Source: Parietichytrium sp. I65-24A (taxonomy: Eukaryota > Sar > Bigyra > Thraustochytrida > Thraustochytriidae). From it: DNA of 64,000 bases. The position numbers and the translations under genes were made by a program. Positions 29,021-37,959 of this stretch are shown one piece after another. The notes under the pieces were generated by a model, which searched no databases, was not told where the DNA came from, and worked only from the letters and a program-made list of their open reading frames with translations. Positions within the stretch are counted from its first letter, which is position 1; every line of letters begins with the position of its first letter. The stretch spans positions 248,001 to 312,000 of the forward strand of contig BLSF01000017.1 in assembly GCA_012862575.1 (NCBI GenBank), given 5' to 3'.

Positions 29021-32000
29021 ATGCTGGCGCCTTTGAAGAGTCTGCGCAAAGTGCGGCCTGGCATCGGCGAGGACAAAGGCGAGCAGAACGACGGAAGGCG
29101 CGCGAGCAGGAGCTTGGACGTAGGCACGCAGAGCGTTGGCGCGGCGTTGGGTGGGGACCTGTGGCTGTGGGAGAATGGGCTGCTGGCGCAATGGGACCTC
29201 ACGGACGACAAGGAGCTGGTGCCCAAGCAAACGATGCGACAGCGCGTGCAGGAAATCCTGCAGGTGGCCGTGCACGATGATGTCAAGGTGTTCGCGTGCA
29301 CTGACGGCGCGCTGAGAGCCACGTCAGGGCGTAGAAGATGGGCGGGCGATTTGGTCTTTCGGCAGACCCGGCAGACGGACAAGTCTGAGACGGAGCTCAT
29401 TAGCAGAGCTACCGTGGCAGTGAACTGCGAAAGCGGGTTTGTGGTCGGGTCATTAGGAGAGTCGGAGTGCAAAGTGCATGTTTGGTCGCTTACGAGCAAG
29501 GAGCTGATGCACGCTATGGAGGGCCACGGCAATCCGGTTTTGGCTTTGGCGATTGATGGCCGGCACGCAGTCTCTGGAGCTGGAGATTCCACTGTCAGGC
29601 TGTGGGATCTCGAGCATGGCGCTTGTACGAAGGTTTTGAGAGGCCATTCCGGACCAGTTGGTGCTGTTGCGATTGACGGACTGAGAATCGCGTCTGGCGC
29701 CGAGGACAAAAGTGTTAGGGTCTGGGATCGTAAGTCCGGGCAAGACATTGCACATTTAAGCCGGCACACAGCACCAATTACAATGGTTGGATTCCGTGAG
29801 AAGAATGTCTACACCGCTTCGACTGATGGCACAGTGCGCGAGTGGTCTGCTGCTGATGGTACTCACTTGAATATCATTGCTCATCATACCTCTTCAACGT
29901 TTTCGACATTTCTAAGCGACTATGGGGTGGTTACTTGGAATTCATCCCGAAGGAGCGCTGCACTTTGGTCTTATGGTGCTGCGGGCAATCTTGTCAAGGA
30001 GACGTCTAAATTCGCACATTCTCTCGTGCTCAATAGAACTGTTGCGCTTGGGGATGAAGTGGTCGTTTCGAGCTCAGGACACCGTCTTTTGATGTGGGAT
30101 AGGAGAAGTGGCAAGTGTGCGTATGACTTAGCTGGCCACGTTGGAGTTATTTCGTGTGTTGCAATCTACGGAAACCTTGTTATTTCGGGGTCAGCGGATA
30201 GGACAGCTCGGCTCTGGACCGTTTCGGAGGCCAAATGCGTCCACGAGCTTCTTGGCCACGATCACGGCATCGCAGCAGTAGCGATACACGGCAGTATAGC
30301 AATGACTGGGGGAAAGGACAACTCCTTCAGGCTTTGGTCTACGCAGAATGGCGAGTGCCTGCACACGTGCTCTGGTGTTAGTGTCGCCAGTGTAGCCTTA
30401 AACGATCGCTTTGCTGTAGCTGGGGGATTCGACGAGACTGTGCGCGTGTGGGATATAAACTCTAAGCAACTCGTCGAGTCGTTCCAGCTCGTCGAGCCCA
30501 TCCGGAGTGTAGCACTTCACGAAGACCTTGTGGCGGCCGCAGATACCGTTGGTGGAATCAGCGTTTTCTCTGTCCAAAAAGCAGCCAAAGTAAATGAATG
30601 GAGCGAGGTCGACAGCAATTCGTACTCGATATGCATCGATTGGCCGTACATAGTATCTGGAGGTGAAGATGGCATAGTCCGGGTGACCAACATTGAGAGC
30701 GGGGTTTGTGTCGAAAAGCTAGTTGGTCATGACGGGCGTGTGACGGCGGTGTCTTCGAAAGATTCTGTAATCGCTTCGGCAGGAATCGATTGCACTGTAA
30801 AAATCTGGGCACGGGAGGCAAACAAAGATTGGGTCAAGCTCCCTGTGCAAGTGGACTTTGCCGAGAAGCCTGCGGCGTGTGACTCAACAGGAATTTTATG
30901 GATTGAAACTCAGCGAAATTCGCTCAAGCTTTGGTCCCTCAAAGACAGGTGCTGGTCAGAAATCTCAAGTAAGGAAGGGTCCTTGATAAATTGCGCCGCC
31001 ATGAACTCCGCCAACTTGCGAGCTGTGACAGGTCATGATGACGGCTCAGTCCAGCTATGGTCGTTGACCAACTGCAGCCAGCTAGAATGTATGAATGAAG
31101 CAGGGAATTCGAAGATACACTCTGTTGCATTGTCTAGCCAATGCATAGTTTCTGCCTGCGACAGCCAGATCAGTGTTTGGAGCGCAGATCTGCAACGAAA
31201 ATTGCAGAATATTACCGGGAGCGTCAACTCCTCGTTGCGGCTCGATGGTGCCATTCTTTTCGTTCAGCAACAAGAATGTATCGAGCTGTGGCTTTGGCAG
31301 ACAGGGGAACTGCTTCGAAAACTCCCATCAGATGATCGGGCTGGGTTTGCGATTCACGGGAACTCACTTGCAATCATTGAGTACCTCACGGCAAAGGTAT
31401 ATTCCGTGGAGACTGGTAAGCAAGCTATTTTATTGAAGGGGCACTCCTCAAACATATTGTCTATTGCAATGAATGACGACTTGATTGTTACGGGTAGCAT
31501 GGACAAGACTGCCCGTATTTGGGCTCGTCAAGACGGAAGATTGTTGGCAGTCGTCCCTATGCTTACCAAGGTGCATCATGTAACATTGGATTTTCGCACA
31601 ATGATTTGTCAGCTTGGAACGGAGGTCCTGGCAGCTCATGGCCTTCCGGTCCCGACATCGCGTAGTCACCCGCATTGGCTCGTGAAGCGGATGCACCTTC
31701 TCGATGAAATGAGCTGGAAGAGTGTTTGTACTTTGGGTGTAAATTATGAACCAATCGAAGAGGGCCCATCCGAAGGCCAATCCCTTGGTCTGCGGAAAGG
31801 CGATTTCGAAGGCATCACAAGGCGGCTGGATGGGCTGAAATCGGAATCTTGGCAGAGATTTATTCGCCCTCATCACATATTAGACTACGTTCGCAGGTCA
31901 AACGCAAGATGGCTTATCAAGCGTTGGCTGCAGCGCTTGGGTAGCGAGGTCGGGCAGATCTCCGCTTCGAGCGTGCTCGCGCACACGGATGAGGACCTGG

Positions 32001-33490
32001 ACAAGGACATGGCGCGCGCGCTGGCAGACATTATTGGCGAATACGAAGATCTAGCGCTGCCCTTTTTCAATTCTGCAATTCTGACTCCGCTCCCAGTCGG
32101 GGGGCGATATGATGAGGAACATAACTTTAAGCAGAAGCTGTTTGAAGTGTCCGGTTCCGAGCGTAAGACGTCGGTAAAGTGGACATTTGGAAACCCAGCG
32201 GGCGGCGTGATTCGAGCTGAAAGCCTTGTACACCCAATACCGAATATTTGCAGCATATTCCCAACACGAACAGAGTCTGGTGTGCTATCTTTGCTGGACG
32301 CATTGGTCCGAACAGGGAACGCTGACTTCTTTGCAAACATCACTATTCGCACGTTGGTGGAATTCAAATGGCGCATGTATGGCCGGTACAAATTCCGATT
32401 TGCAATTGCGCAGTACGCGGTGGAACTTTTACTTTTCATGGTTCTCATGGTGTTTTTCCCAAACCAGGAAGCTGCACCAGAAATTCCTAGTATGGTCTTC
32501 AGTTTTATGCAGATTCCGTTGTTGCTAAATGATGCATATTGCGAATGCCGACAGCTTTACGCCCTTGGCTTACAGCGGTATGGAGACGACGTTTGGAACT
32601 GGATGCACATTTCAAATGTGGCGCTTGGAGTATGCGTAGTTGCGCTTTTGCACGTGGAGGTCAAGACTTGTCGCGCTGTCCTCGCCGTCACACTCTACAT
32701 GCGCTGGTTTGGGCTCTTGTACTACCTGCAACCATTTCGTACCACAGGCCCGCTCGTTCGAATGTTTATGGGTATCATGTGGGACATGAGATGGATTGTT
32801 CTGGTGCTTGGGCTCTCTCTGATGGCAACGACCAGCTCCTTCCATCTACTGCTTCGCGGAGACAATGACGACGCTGCAGCAGTCTCGTACGGGAGTCTGT
32901 CCATGTCTATTTTCACCATCTTTAATATGCTTTTACTCGGTAGTTTCGACCTCGACGCGCTTGAGGTTGAGCGCTTGGACAGCTATGTGCGCATTCTCTT
33001 GCGCGTAGTGTTCGTGTGCTCCATGGTTCTCGTTCCTATCGTTCTCCTTAATTTGCTTATCGCGCAGATGGGAGATAGTTACGAGCGTATCCAGGAATCA
33101 TCAATGAACGAGTTTGAGCTTTTGCGGGCCAAGATTCTGATTGAACAGGAATTTCTGATGAGCGAGCGGGAGAAATCCCGCAAGGACTGGTTTCCTCGGT
33201 GGCTGTGCGTACTCGTACCCGAAGGAGAAAATAAACCTCTTGTGGAAGACCACAATGAGTGGCAAGGAATGCTGCACAAGATTGTGGGATCTGTCTCTAG
33301 GACGGAGTCAAGAATGAAACACAATTTTCAATCTGAGATGGACAAGGTGAAGGAGGAGATGAAGCTTGTAAAAGATGGTGTAAAGACTTTGGAGCTTCAC
33401 CTTGGAAAAGTGCACTCTGAGATGTCTGATCTCAGGGGTATGCTCAAGCAGCTTATCAATGCCTCGAACGGGCACCAGACCAAGGCTTGA
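29021..33490 (+). CDS. WD40 double propeller fused to a TRP-like six-TM cation channel, 1489 aa
   Basis: The ATG start opens an intronless frame. About residues 60-860 contain some 13-15 WD40 blades, for example DSTVRLWDLEHG, DKSVRVWDRKSG, DRTARLWTVSEAK and DKTARIWARQDG, enough for two propellers. A linker of about 250 residues follows. About 1126-1357 is a membrane domain with six hydrophobic helices. A re-entrant pore-like segment (SIFTIFNMLLLGSFD, about 1296) precedes a last helix ending VLLNLLIAQMGDSYERI, which matches the S6/TRP-region pattern of TRPV-type channels. A C-terminal coiled coil (about 1430-1485) could drive tetramerisation. Inference: a cation channel whose gating or assembly is controlled by a large cytosolic propeller module. 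I know no named family with this order. Confidence 0.8.
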   Translation: MLAPLKSLRKVRPGIGEDKGEQNDGRRASRSLDVGTQSVGAALGGDLWLWENGLLAQWDLTDDKELVPKQTMRQRVQEILQVAVHDDVKVFACTDGALRATSGRRRWAGDLVFRQTRQTDKSETELISRATVAVNCESGFVVGSLGESECKVHVWSLTSKELMHAMEGHGNPVLALAIDGRHAVSGAGDSTVRLWDLEHGACTKVLRGHSGPVGAVAIDGLRIASGAEDKSVRVWDRKSGQDIAHLSRHTAPITMVGFREKNVYTASTDGTVREWSAADGTHLNIIAHHTSSTFSTFLSDYGVVTWNSSRRSAALWSYGAAGNLVKETSKFAHSLVLNRTVALGDEVVVSSSGHRLLMWDRRSGKCAYDLAGHVGVISCVAIYGNLVISGSADRTARLWTVSEAKCVHELLGHDHGIAAVAIHGSIAMTGGKDNSFRLWSTQNGECLHTCSGVSVASVALNDRFAVAGGFDETVRVWDINSKQLVESFQLVEPIRSVALHEDLVAAADTVGGISVFSVQKAAKVNEWSEVDSNSYSICIDWPYIVSGGEDGIVRVTNIESGVCVEKLVGHDGRVTAVSSKDSVIASAGIDCTVKIWAREANKDWVKLPVQVDFAEKPAACDSTGILWIETQRNSLKLWSLKDRCWSEISSKEGSLINCAAMNSANLRAVTGHDDGSVQLWSLTNCSQLECMNEAGNSKIHSVALSSQCIVSACDSQISVWSADLQRKLQNITGSVNSSLRLDGAILFVQQQECIELWLWQTGELLRKLPSDDRAGFAIHGNSLAIIEYLTAKVYSVETGKQAILLKGHSSNILSIAMNDDLIVTGSMDKTARIWARQDGRLLAVVPMLTKVHHVTLDFRTMICQLGTEVLAAHGLPVPTSRSHPHWLVKRMHLLDEMSWKSVCTLGVNYEPIEEGPSEGQSLGLRKGDFEGITRRLDGLKSESWQRFIRPHHILDYVRRSNARWLIKRWLQRLGSEVGQISASSVLAHTDEDLDKDMARALADIIGEYEDLALPFFNSAILTPLPVGGRYDEEHNFKQKLFEVSGSERKTSVKWTFGNPAGGVIRAESLVHPIPNICSIFPTRTESGVLSLLDALVRTGNADFFANITIRTLVEFKWRMYGRYKFRFAIAQYAVELLLFMVLMVFFPNQEAAPEIPSMVFSFMQIPLLLNDAYCECRQLYALGLQRYGDDVWNWMHISNVALGVCVVALLHVEVKTCRAVLAVTLYMRWFGLLYYLQPFRTTGPLVRMFMGIMWDMRWIVLVLGLSLMATTSSFHLLLRGDNDDAAAVSYGSLSMSIFTIFNMLLLGSFDLDALEVERLDSYVRILLRVVFVCSMVLVPIVLLNLLIAQMGDSYERIQESSMNEFELLRAKILIEQEFLMSEREKSRKDWFPRWLCVLVPEGENKPLVEDHNEWQGMLHKIVGSVSRTESRMKHNFQSEMDKVKEEMKLVKDGVKTLELHLGKVHSEMSDLRGMLKQLINASNGHQTKA

Positions 33491-33557
33491 AAAGAATAGA
33501 AGCAGAACGGTTGAAAAACTTTTCTCCAGGCTTGCACTCTTTTAAGCGCGTTTAAAG

Positions 33558-34862
33558 TTAACTTGACTGCTCGGCGATTGCCTTGTCCAAGTGCGAAGCA
33601 GCTTGTCTAAGCCGGTCGGAATCGTAGTCTCCATCCTCCAGTACTAACTTTTGATCGATTTCGTTTTTTGTAAACCCACAAGCTTTCAAGAATGCGACTC
33701 CACCAATAAGAGAAGCAACGCGCTTCTTGAAAGCTTCATTCTGTAAATTAATCTGCTTGAACTTTGGTTCATCCGGGTTGTTGACCAAGTTATCAACCAT
33801 CTTTTTCAAGGTTTGCAAAGCGCGAAGGCCGTCTCCGCCAGCCTTGTACTGCGAAAGGTCTTTGATGGACGCCGTTAGAGCATCTTCGCTTGATTGAGAC
33901 GATGCGGCATCCGCGCTCTGGCCAGATCCCGTGCCGATTCCCATTGCTTTGTTCCATGCATCATCCGCAGCCTTTTTGATTTGTTCCTGTGTCTCGCCCC
34001 TACGACGAGCCGCGTCAGCGGCTCTTTCCGCTTTGTCTTTCGCAAGCTCGGTACGGAGACGCTCTCGCTCTCGCTTGAAAGCTTCTTTCTCCTTCTTGCG
34101 CTGATCGAAGGCGATTTGTCTTTGCAGCTTTTCGCGCTCCTCACTGACGCATGAATCACAAAAACAAAGATCAGGACAACTCAAACGCCTTGCAAGCTTG
34201 ACCAAATCAAAACAAAAGATGCAACATACATAATCTCGCCCATCTCTTGACCCTCCCGCCGACGTGCAAGCTCGCGTTCTTTCTCATCGATTTTTTCCTT
34301 CTCTTCGCGCTCGGCGCGTTTTGCCTTCAGCCTCTCCCGAATTTGCTGAAGCTTCTCCGCTTTCTCCTCCTCCGTCAATGGCGGAACTTCGATGTCGGAT
34401 TCTTCAAAGTTGGAGTGACCTGTCTTCTCCGCATACAACTGCGCATCCTGCATCGTCCTGAAAAGCTTGCCGGTGTCGACGCACTTGTACGACCTCACCT
34501 ACTCATCGATTGGCACCGCCACAAGTCAGCCGCACAGAGCACCAGCGCATATAGCTTCATGATGATAAGTTCACAAACTTACAACTTTCCCTGCTCCATC
34601 ACTGCTGGATCCCGCTTCCGCCGAGTCCTCTTTCCCGTCTTGCGCAACAAGATACTCTAGCTGTGACTCACACAAACAAACCGATCGATCAGCTTCTTCC
34701 CGCACTACACACGCGAATTGGTACATCTGGCAGGACCGTCTCAACCACACTTACAGCTGCATCGGCTGTGGGGGGGTCCACCGCCTGGAGCGCACTTCGG
34801 CACTGGTCTTCCGCGAAACCCATGTCCATGAGCGATTTGACCGCATCTTCGAACGCCGCCAT
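33558..34862 (-). CDS. UBA - zinc-finger-like - coiled coil - PUB domain protein (p97/VCP cofactor type), 346 aa
   Basis: Four exons: 34862-34755, 34660-34583, 34498-34230 and 34143-33558. All introns are GT-AG (94, 84 and 86 nt; donors GTAAGT, GTAAGT, GTATGT) and the joined length is exactly 347 codons. Exon 1 plus the start of exon 2 make a UBA domain (about residues 2-42, ending AALEYLV after splicing), which binds ubiquitin. Exon 3 encodes a C2H2-like block (YKCVDTGKLF...KTGHSNF) and a Glu/Arg/Lys coiled coil. Exon 4 continues the coil and ends with a PUB domain (about 255-340; LRALQTLKKMVDNL...LEDGDYDSDRL), which in known proteins binds the C-terminal tail of p97/Cdc48. It therefore probably links ubiquitylated clients to p97. 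The same layout occurs in plant UBA/PUB proteins. Confidence 0.88.
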
Positions 34863-35283
34863 CGCCCCGTTCTTCGTGCTCGCCAGCTCCTCGCCTGCGC
34901 AGCTTACCGCTTTCTCGTCTCCGAGATCTCTTTTCGTAGCAAGCAACAGCAATGGAGCAACTCGATCGGTCGGTCCTTCCGTGTCGGCCTTGCAACTCGC
35001 TGTCACTGTGTTCTTCTGCCAAGTGTTCATTTCTCCACATTGCGTCCACCGGGGCAAAAATGACGGAGTCCGCGAATACCTCCAAGGGTGATTCGAGGAG
35101 GGCCAACCGGAGGCATCCTTCATCATCCTTCGCAGCTATACTACGTGAGTACGTAAAGGGGAGGGACCCGGATGGCGGGCAGGGAGGGGACGGAACTGGT
35201 CGCGGTGTGGAAAGTGTGATTGTTCATGCTTATACATATGTATACGAAAATAAAGAGGGTTTGGAAAGGATACCATGGCTTGT
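34863..35283. other. Intergenic region
   Basis: About 420 nt between two minus-strand genes, serving as 3' flank of the EF-hand gene and 5' flank of the UBA-PUB gene. A plus-strand ATG frame at 34952-35287 (111 codons) has no recognisable features and is not called. Confidence 0.45.
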
Positions 35284-36342
35284 CTAGATGTGCCCGTCAA
35301 TCATGCCAGCAATGAATTCTTTGTAGTCGATACTGCCATCTCGCGAGGCGTCGAAAAACCCGAACACTCTTTGGACCGTGTCGCCGCGGAAACCGAACGT
35401 TTCCATGGCGCTTCGGAATTCTGAAATGGTGACCCCCCCGACGCTGTCGGAGTTCACGAACTGGAACGCTCGTTGCAGGACGCGCGCTGGGCTCATCCCG
35501 TGGCTACCCTTCTGATCCAAGCGATCCAAGAGAGCATTGCGAAAATTTTCCACAAGTTCCCTCGTGTCCTCCTCGTCGTCCTTCTCGTGGACGTTGAACT
35601 GGCGAGCCACCATGTCCACGAAGATTTCGTCACTGTCGATCGCCCCGCTGAGATCGGTAAAGTGTTTGAAAAATGCGTCTTGATCGACCAACTGCCCGTC
35701 TGCGGAGTAATACGAGAGGCCTTCCGAAAGAAGACCCTCGATCTCCTCAGCAGAGTGGTTTCCCGAAAGAACGGCAGCATGCTGGTTACATGTTGCGTTC
35801 GCCGCAATTGCGGCCGCTGTGAGCTCAGTCCCAAAGTGCGTGGTGATTTTCTTCCAAGCCTTTTGGACAATGCGATGTCGACGCTCGTTCATGGCGCCGC
35901 GAAGGCCTGTAGTGAATTCCACAATGTCGATACGATCGTCTCCTGAGGTATCAAAAGCGCGAAACAAGATTCGGATACTTCTCTTATCGAGAAACACGCC
36001 AAACTTGTTGAGAGCCTCTTCGAATTCCTGCTCATCGAGCGTTCCGTCTTGCGCTAGACTGTCAGCCTTCTCAAAGACCCTGGTCAGCCCGTTGACGGAC
36101 CACTTGCGTGCGCCTCCGTCATACATTTGCTTTCTGAGCTCGGAGAGCACGAGGCGCTTATCTAGGCTCTCAGTCTCAGACAGTGGCTTGCGATCGTAAT
36201 CTGGCGCCTTGGACTCGTCGTCAGAAGCGAGCGCGAACCCATTTCGAACAAGGTAGGTCTCTCCATACTCATGCACCACTTCGATCGTGTCACCCTTCTT
36301 TCGTCGCACGTCGAGATCTTGTAAAAGTCTGACGCGAATCAT
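35284..36342 (-). CDS. Calcyphosin-like EF-hand protein with an N-terminal ribosomal-L9-like domain, 352 aa
   Basis: Residues 1-40 match the pattern of the ribosomal protein bL9 N-terminal domain (VRLLQDLDVRRKKGD..EVV, then YLVRNGFAL). From about residue 80 it follows the calcyphosin/CAPSL layout: WSVNGLTRVFEKAD, a weak first loop, a canonical calcium loop DTSGDDRIDIVE (131-142), then RHRIVQKAWKKI. A further EF-hand-like pair ends with the canonical loop DASRDGSIDYKE (331-342) near the C terminus. Calcyphosin-like proteins are calcium sensors, several of them ciliary. The L9-like segment is too short to imply a ribosomal role and may be a small RNA- or protein-binding module. The start is an ATG and the gene is intronless. 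Confidence 0.8.
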   Translation of the reverse strand: MIRVRLLQDLDVRRKKGDTIEVVHEYGETYLVRNGFALASDDESKAPDYDRKPLSETESLDKRLVLSELRKQMYDGGARKWSVNGLTRVFEKADSLAQDGTLDEQEFEEALNKFGVFLDKRSIRILFRAFDTSGDDRIDIVEFTTGLRGAMNERRHRIVQKAWKKITTHFGTELTAAAIAANATCNQHAAVLSGNHSAEEIEGLLSEGLSYYSADGQLVDQDAFFKHFTDLSGAIDSDEIFVDMVARQFNVHEKDDEEDTRELVENFRNALLDRLDQKGSHGMSPARVLQRAFQFVNSDSVGGVTISEFRSAMETFGFRGDTVQRVFGFFDASRDGSIDYKEFIAGMIDGHI

Positions 36343-37959
36343 GGCTTTCCTTTTCGAATCCTCGCAAGCTCGTGTCCTACTGTCTCCAGATTCTCCAGTC
36401 TCGCTGCTGTTCGCAGGCCTGATGATCGCTCACTTGAACCTCTCTCCGCTTCGTGCATGCAATTTATGGTCTGCTGATTTAGGCACAACCAAGTTATAAT
36501 TTGGATTGCAAAGCGGTCTCGCGTCTAAAATCGTCTCTCGTAACGCATTTATTCTTTCCCGACTTTCGAAAAGTGGCCTATGGATTCGTATTTTCCTCTA
36601 GAGCAAAGCAACGTAACCTACTCATCTTGATTCTCTCTTCTGTGTGATTTGTGGTTGAGCCTTTCACCGCAGTAGGACCTTTTGAGGCCACGGAGGTTGA
36701 TCACATCGAAGAGAGAAATGTGTGTTTTCTATGTTCCAGCTGCGCCTGGAGAAATTTGCCCTTCTGAAGCCCACGGCACACGAAGTTCAACAGGGTTTGT
36801 GATCAGCCCTCATATGAAACGAGGAAAAGGGATGGAAAAGGACTTGGCTTATCATGGCCTCCATTGGCGTTCCATTCTTTAGTTTGCCGCGTTTTGCTCT
36901 CTCATCGAGCTGGCCAATATTGCCTCCTCGCCCGATGGTGAAATTTTACGGATTCTGGAAACGCGCCACTACATTTACGCCATCGTAACCGTGGCCGCGG
37001 CGTATTCCGTCAAACTTTGTCGCGCGCATCTCGCACCGCATATTAATTTCTATTTCCCATTTCCACTTTCATTGGCAATTTATCATTCCTTCGATCATGA
37101 CTCATCAACACTATTTCGATTCGATAAGGAATGAATGAATAATGATCAATGATTTTGACCCTGAAAACGGATCTCCGAAACACCGAGTCTTATACCACAT
37201 TCTCAGACCGCCGTGCAAATCATCTCAGACCCAGTGTCATCTCTACAATGGTTCCGCAAAATCTCCTACCTGCGTTCTATAGTAACAATTCCTAACAGCC
37301 CGATTCACTAGCTCACTAACGAAAAGCCCTATGAAATCTCGGTCAGCACGTCGTCATTGCTACAGTAGATAGTGAATACTATAACAATTCGGTGGTGCAC
37401 GAGTGGCCAGTCCTCGCGGACAGCTGCGGAACTCGTTGCGGGAAAGTGGCGCGAAGTGCGCGGGCTGGAAGCGTTCCGGAAGTGGTCCAACGTCGGGTTC
37501 CGCGAGCGGGTTCTCGAGCGGGTTCTTCTCGCTGAGGCGCGCGGGTCCGAGTCCTTCGCGTGTTCTGTCTTTCTTTGGGCAACGCAGAAGAAGGTGTTTG
37601 CACTCATAGTATTCGCGAGTCCGTGCTATTTCGCTATCTTGCTATTTCGCTATCTTGCAATCTTGCTATCTTGCTTTGGCGTTATTGTGCCTGTGCGCTC
37701 TCACTGGAAGCCTTTGATAAGAACAAGGAGAAATTCGTGGAGGAAAAGTATAGCGGCATCGAGGGTTGACACGGTTCATCCAGTTCGGGAATTTGGTGTG
37801 GAGAGTGCATACCTTCACTGTCAATACGAAACTCACATTGGAACCGTGGTTCGCGGTTTTGCATACTTTGGGTGAATACAGACGGGGTGTCTCCAACTGA
37901 GAAGGGACCAGAAGGAGCCGGTGCGTTGTTTGCATTATCGCGATCGGAGGCAAGACAAG
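36343..37959. other. Divergent intergenic region
   Basis: About 1.6 kb between the EF-hand gene (minus) and the hydrolase-GTPase fusion (plus). It includes AT-rich sequence around 37060-37160 and a CTATTTCG/CTATCTTG repeat (37623-37676). Frames of up to 167 codons show no domain. No RNA gene seen. Confidence 0.5.
37623..37678. repeat. GCTATTTC/GCTATCTT octamer-like tandem repeat
   Basis: About six imperfect copies, roughly 280 nt upstream of the fusion gene start. Confidence 0.7.

Noticed and set aside
28657-29769. 370-codon minus-strand frame, and 28009-28461 (150 codons)
   Set aside because: The first overlaps the start of the WD40-channel gene antisense, and both are Ser/Pro/Arg-rich with no recognisable content.
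37372-37875. 167-codon plus-strand frame upstream of the fusion gene
   Set aside because: It includes the CTATTTCG repeat and has no domain; more likely promoter sequence.
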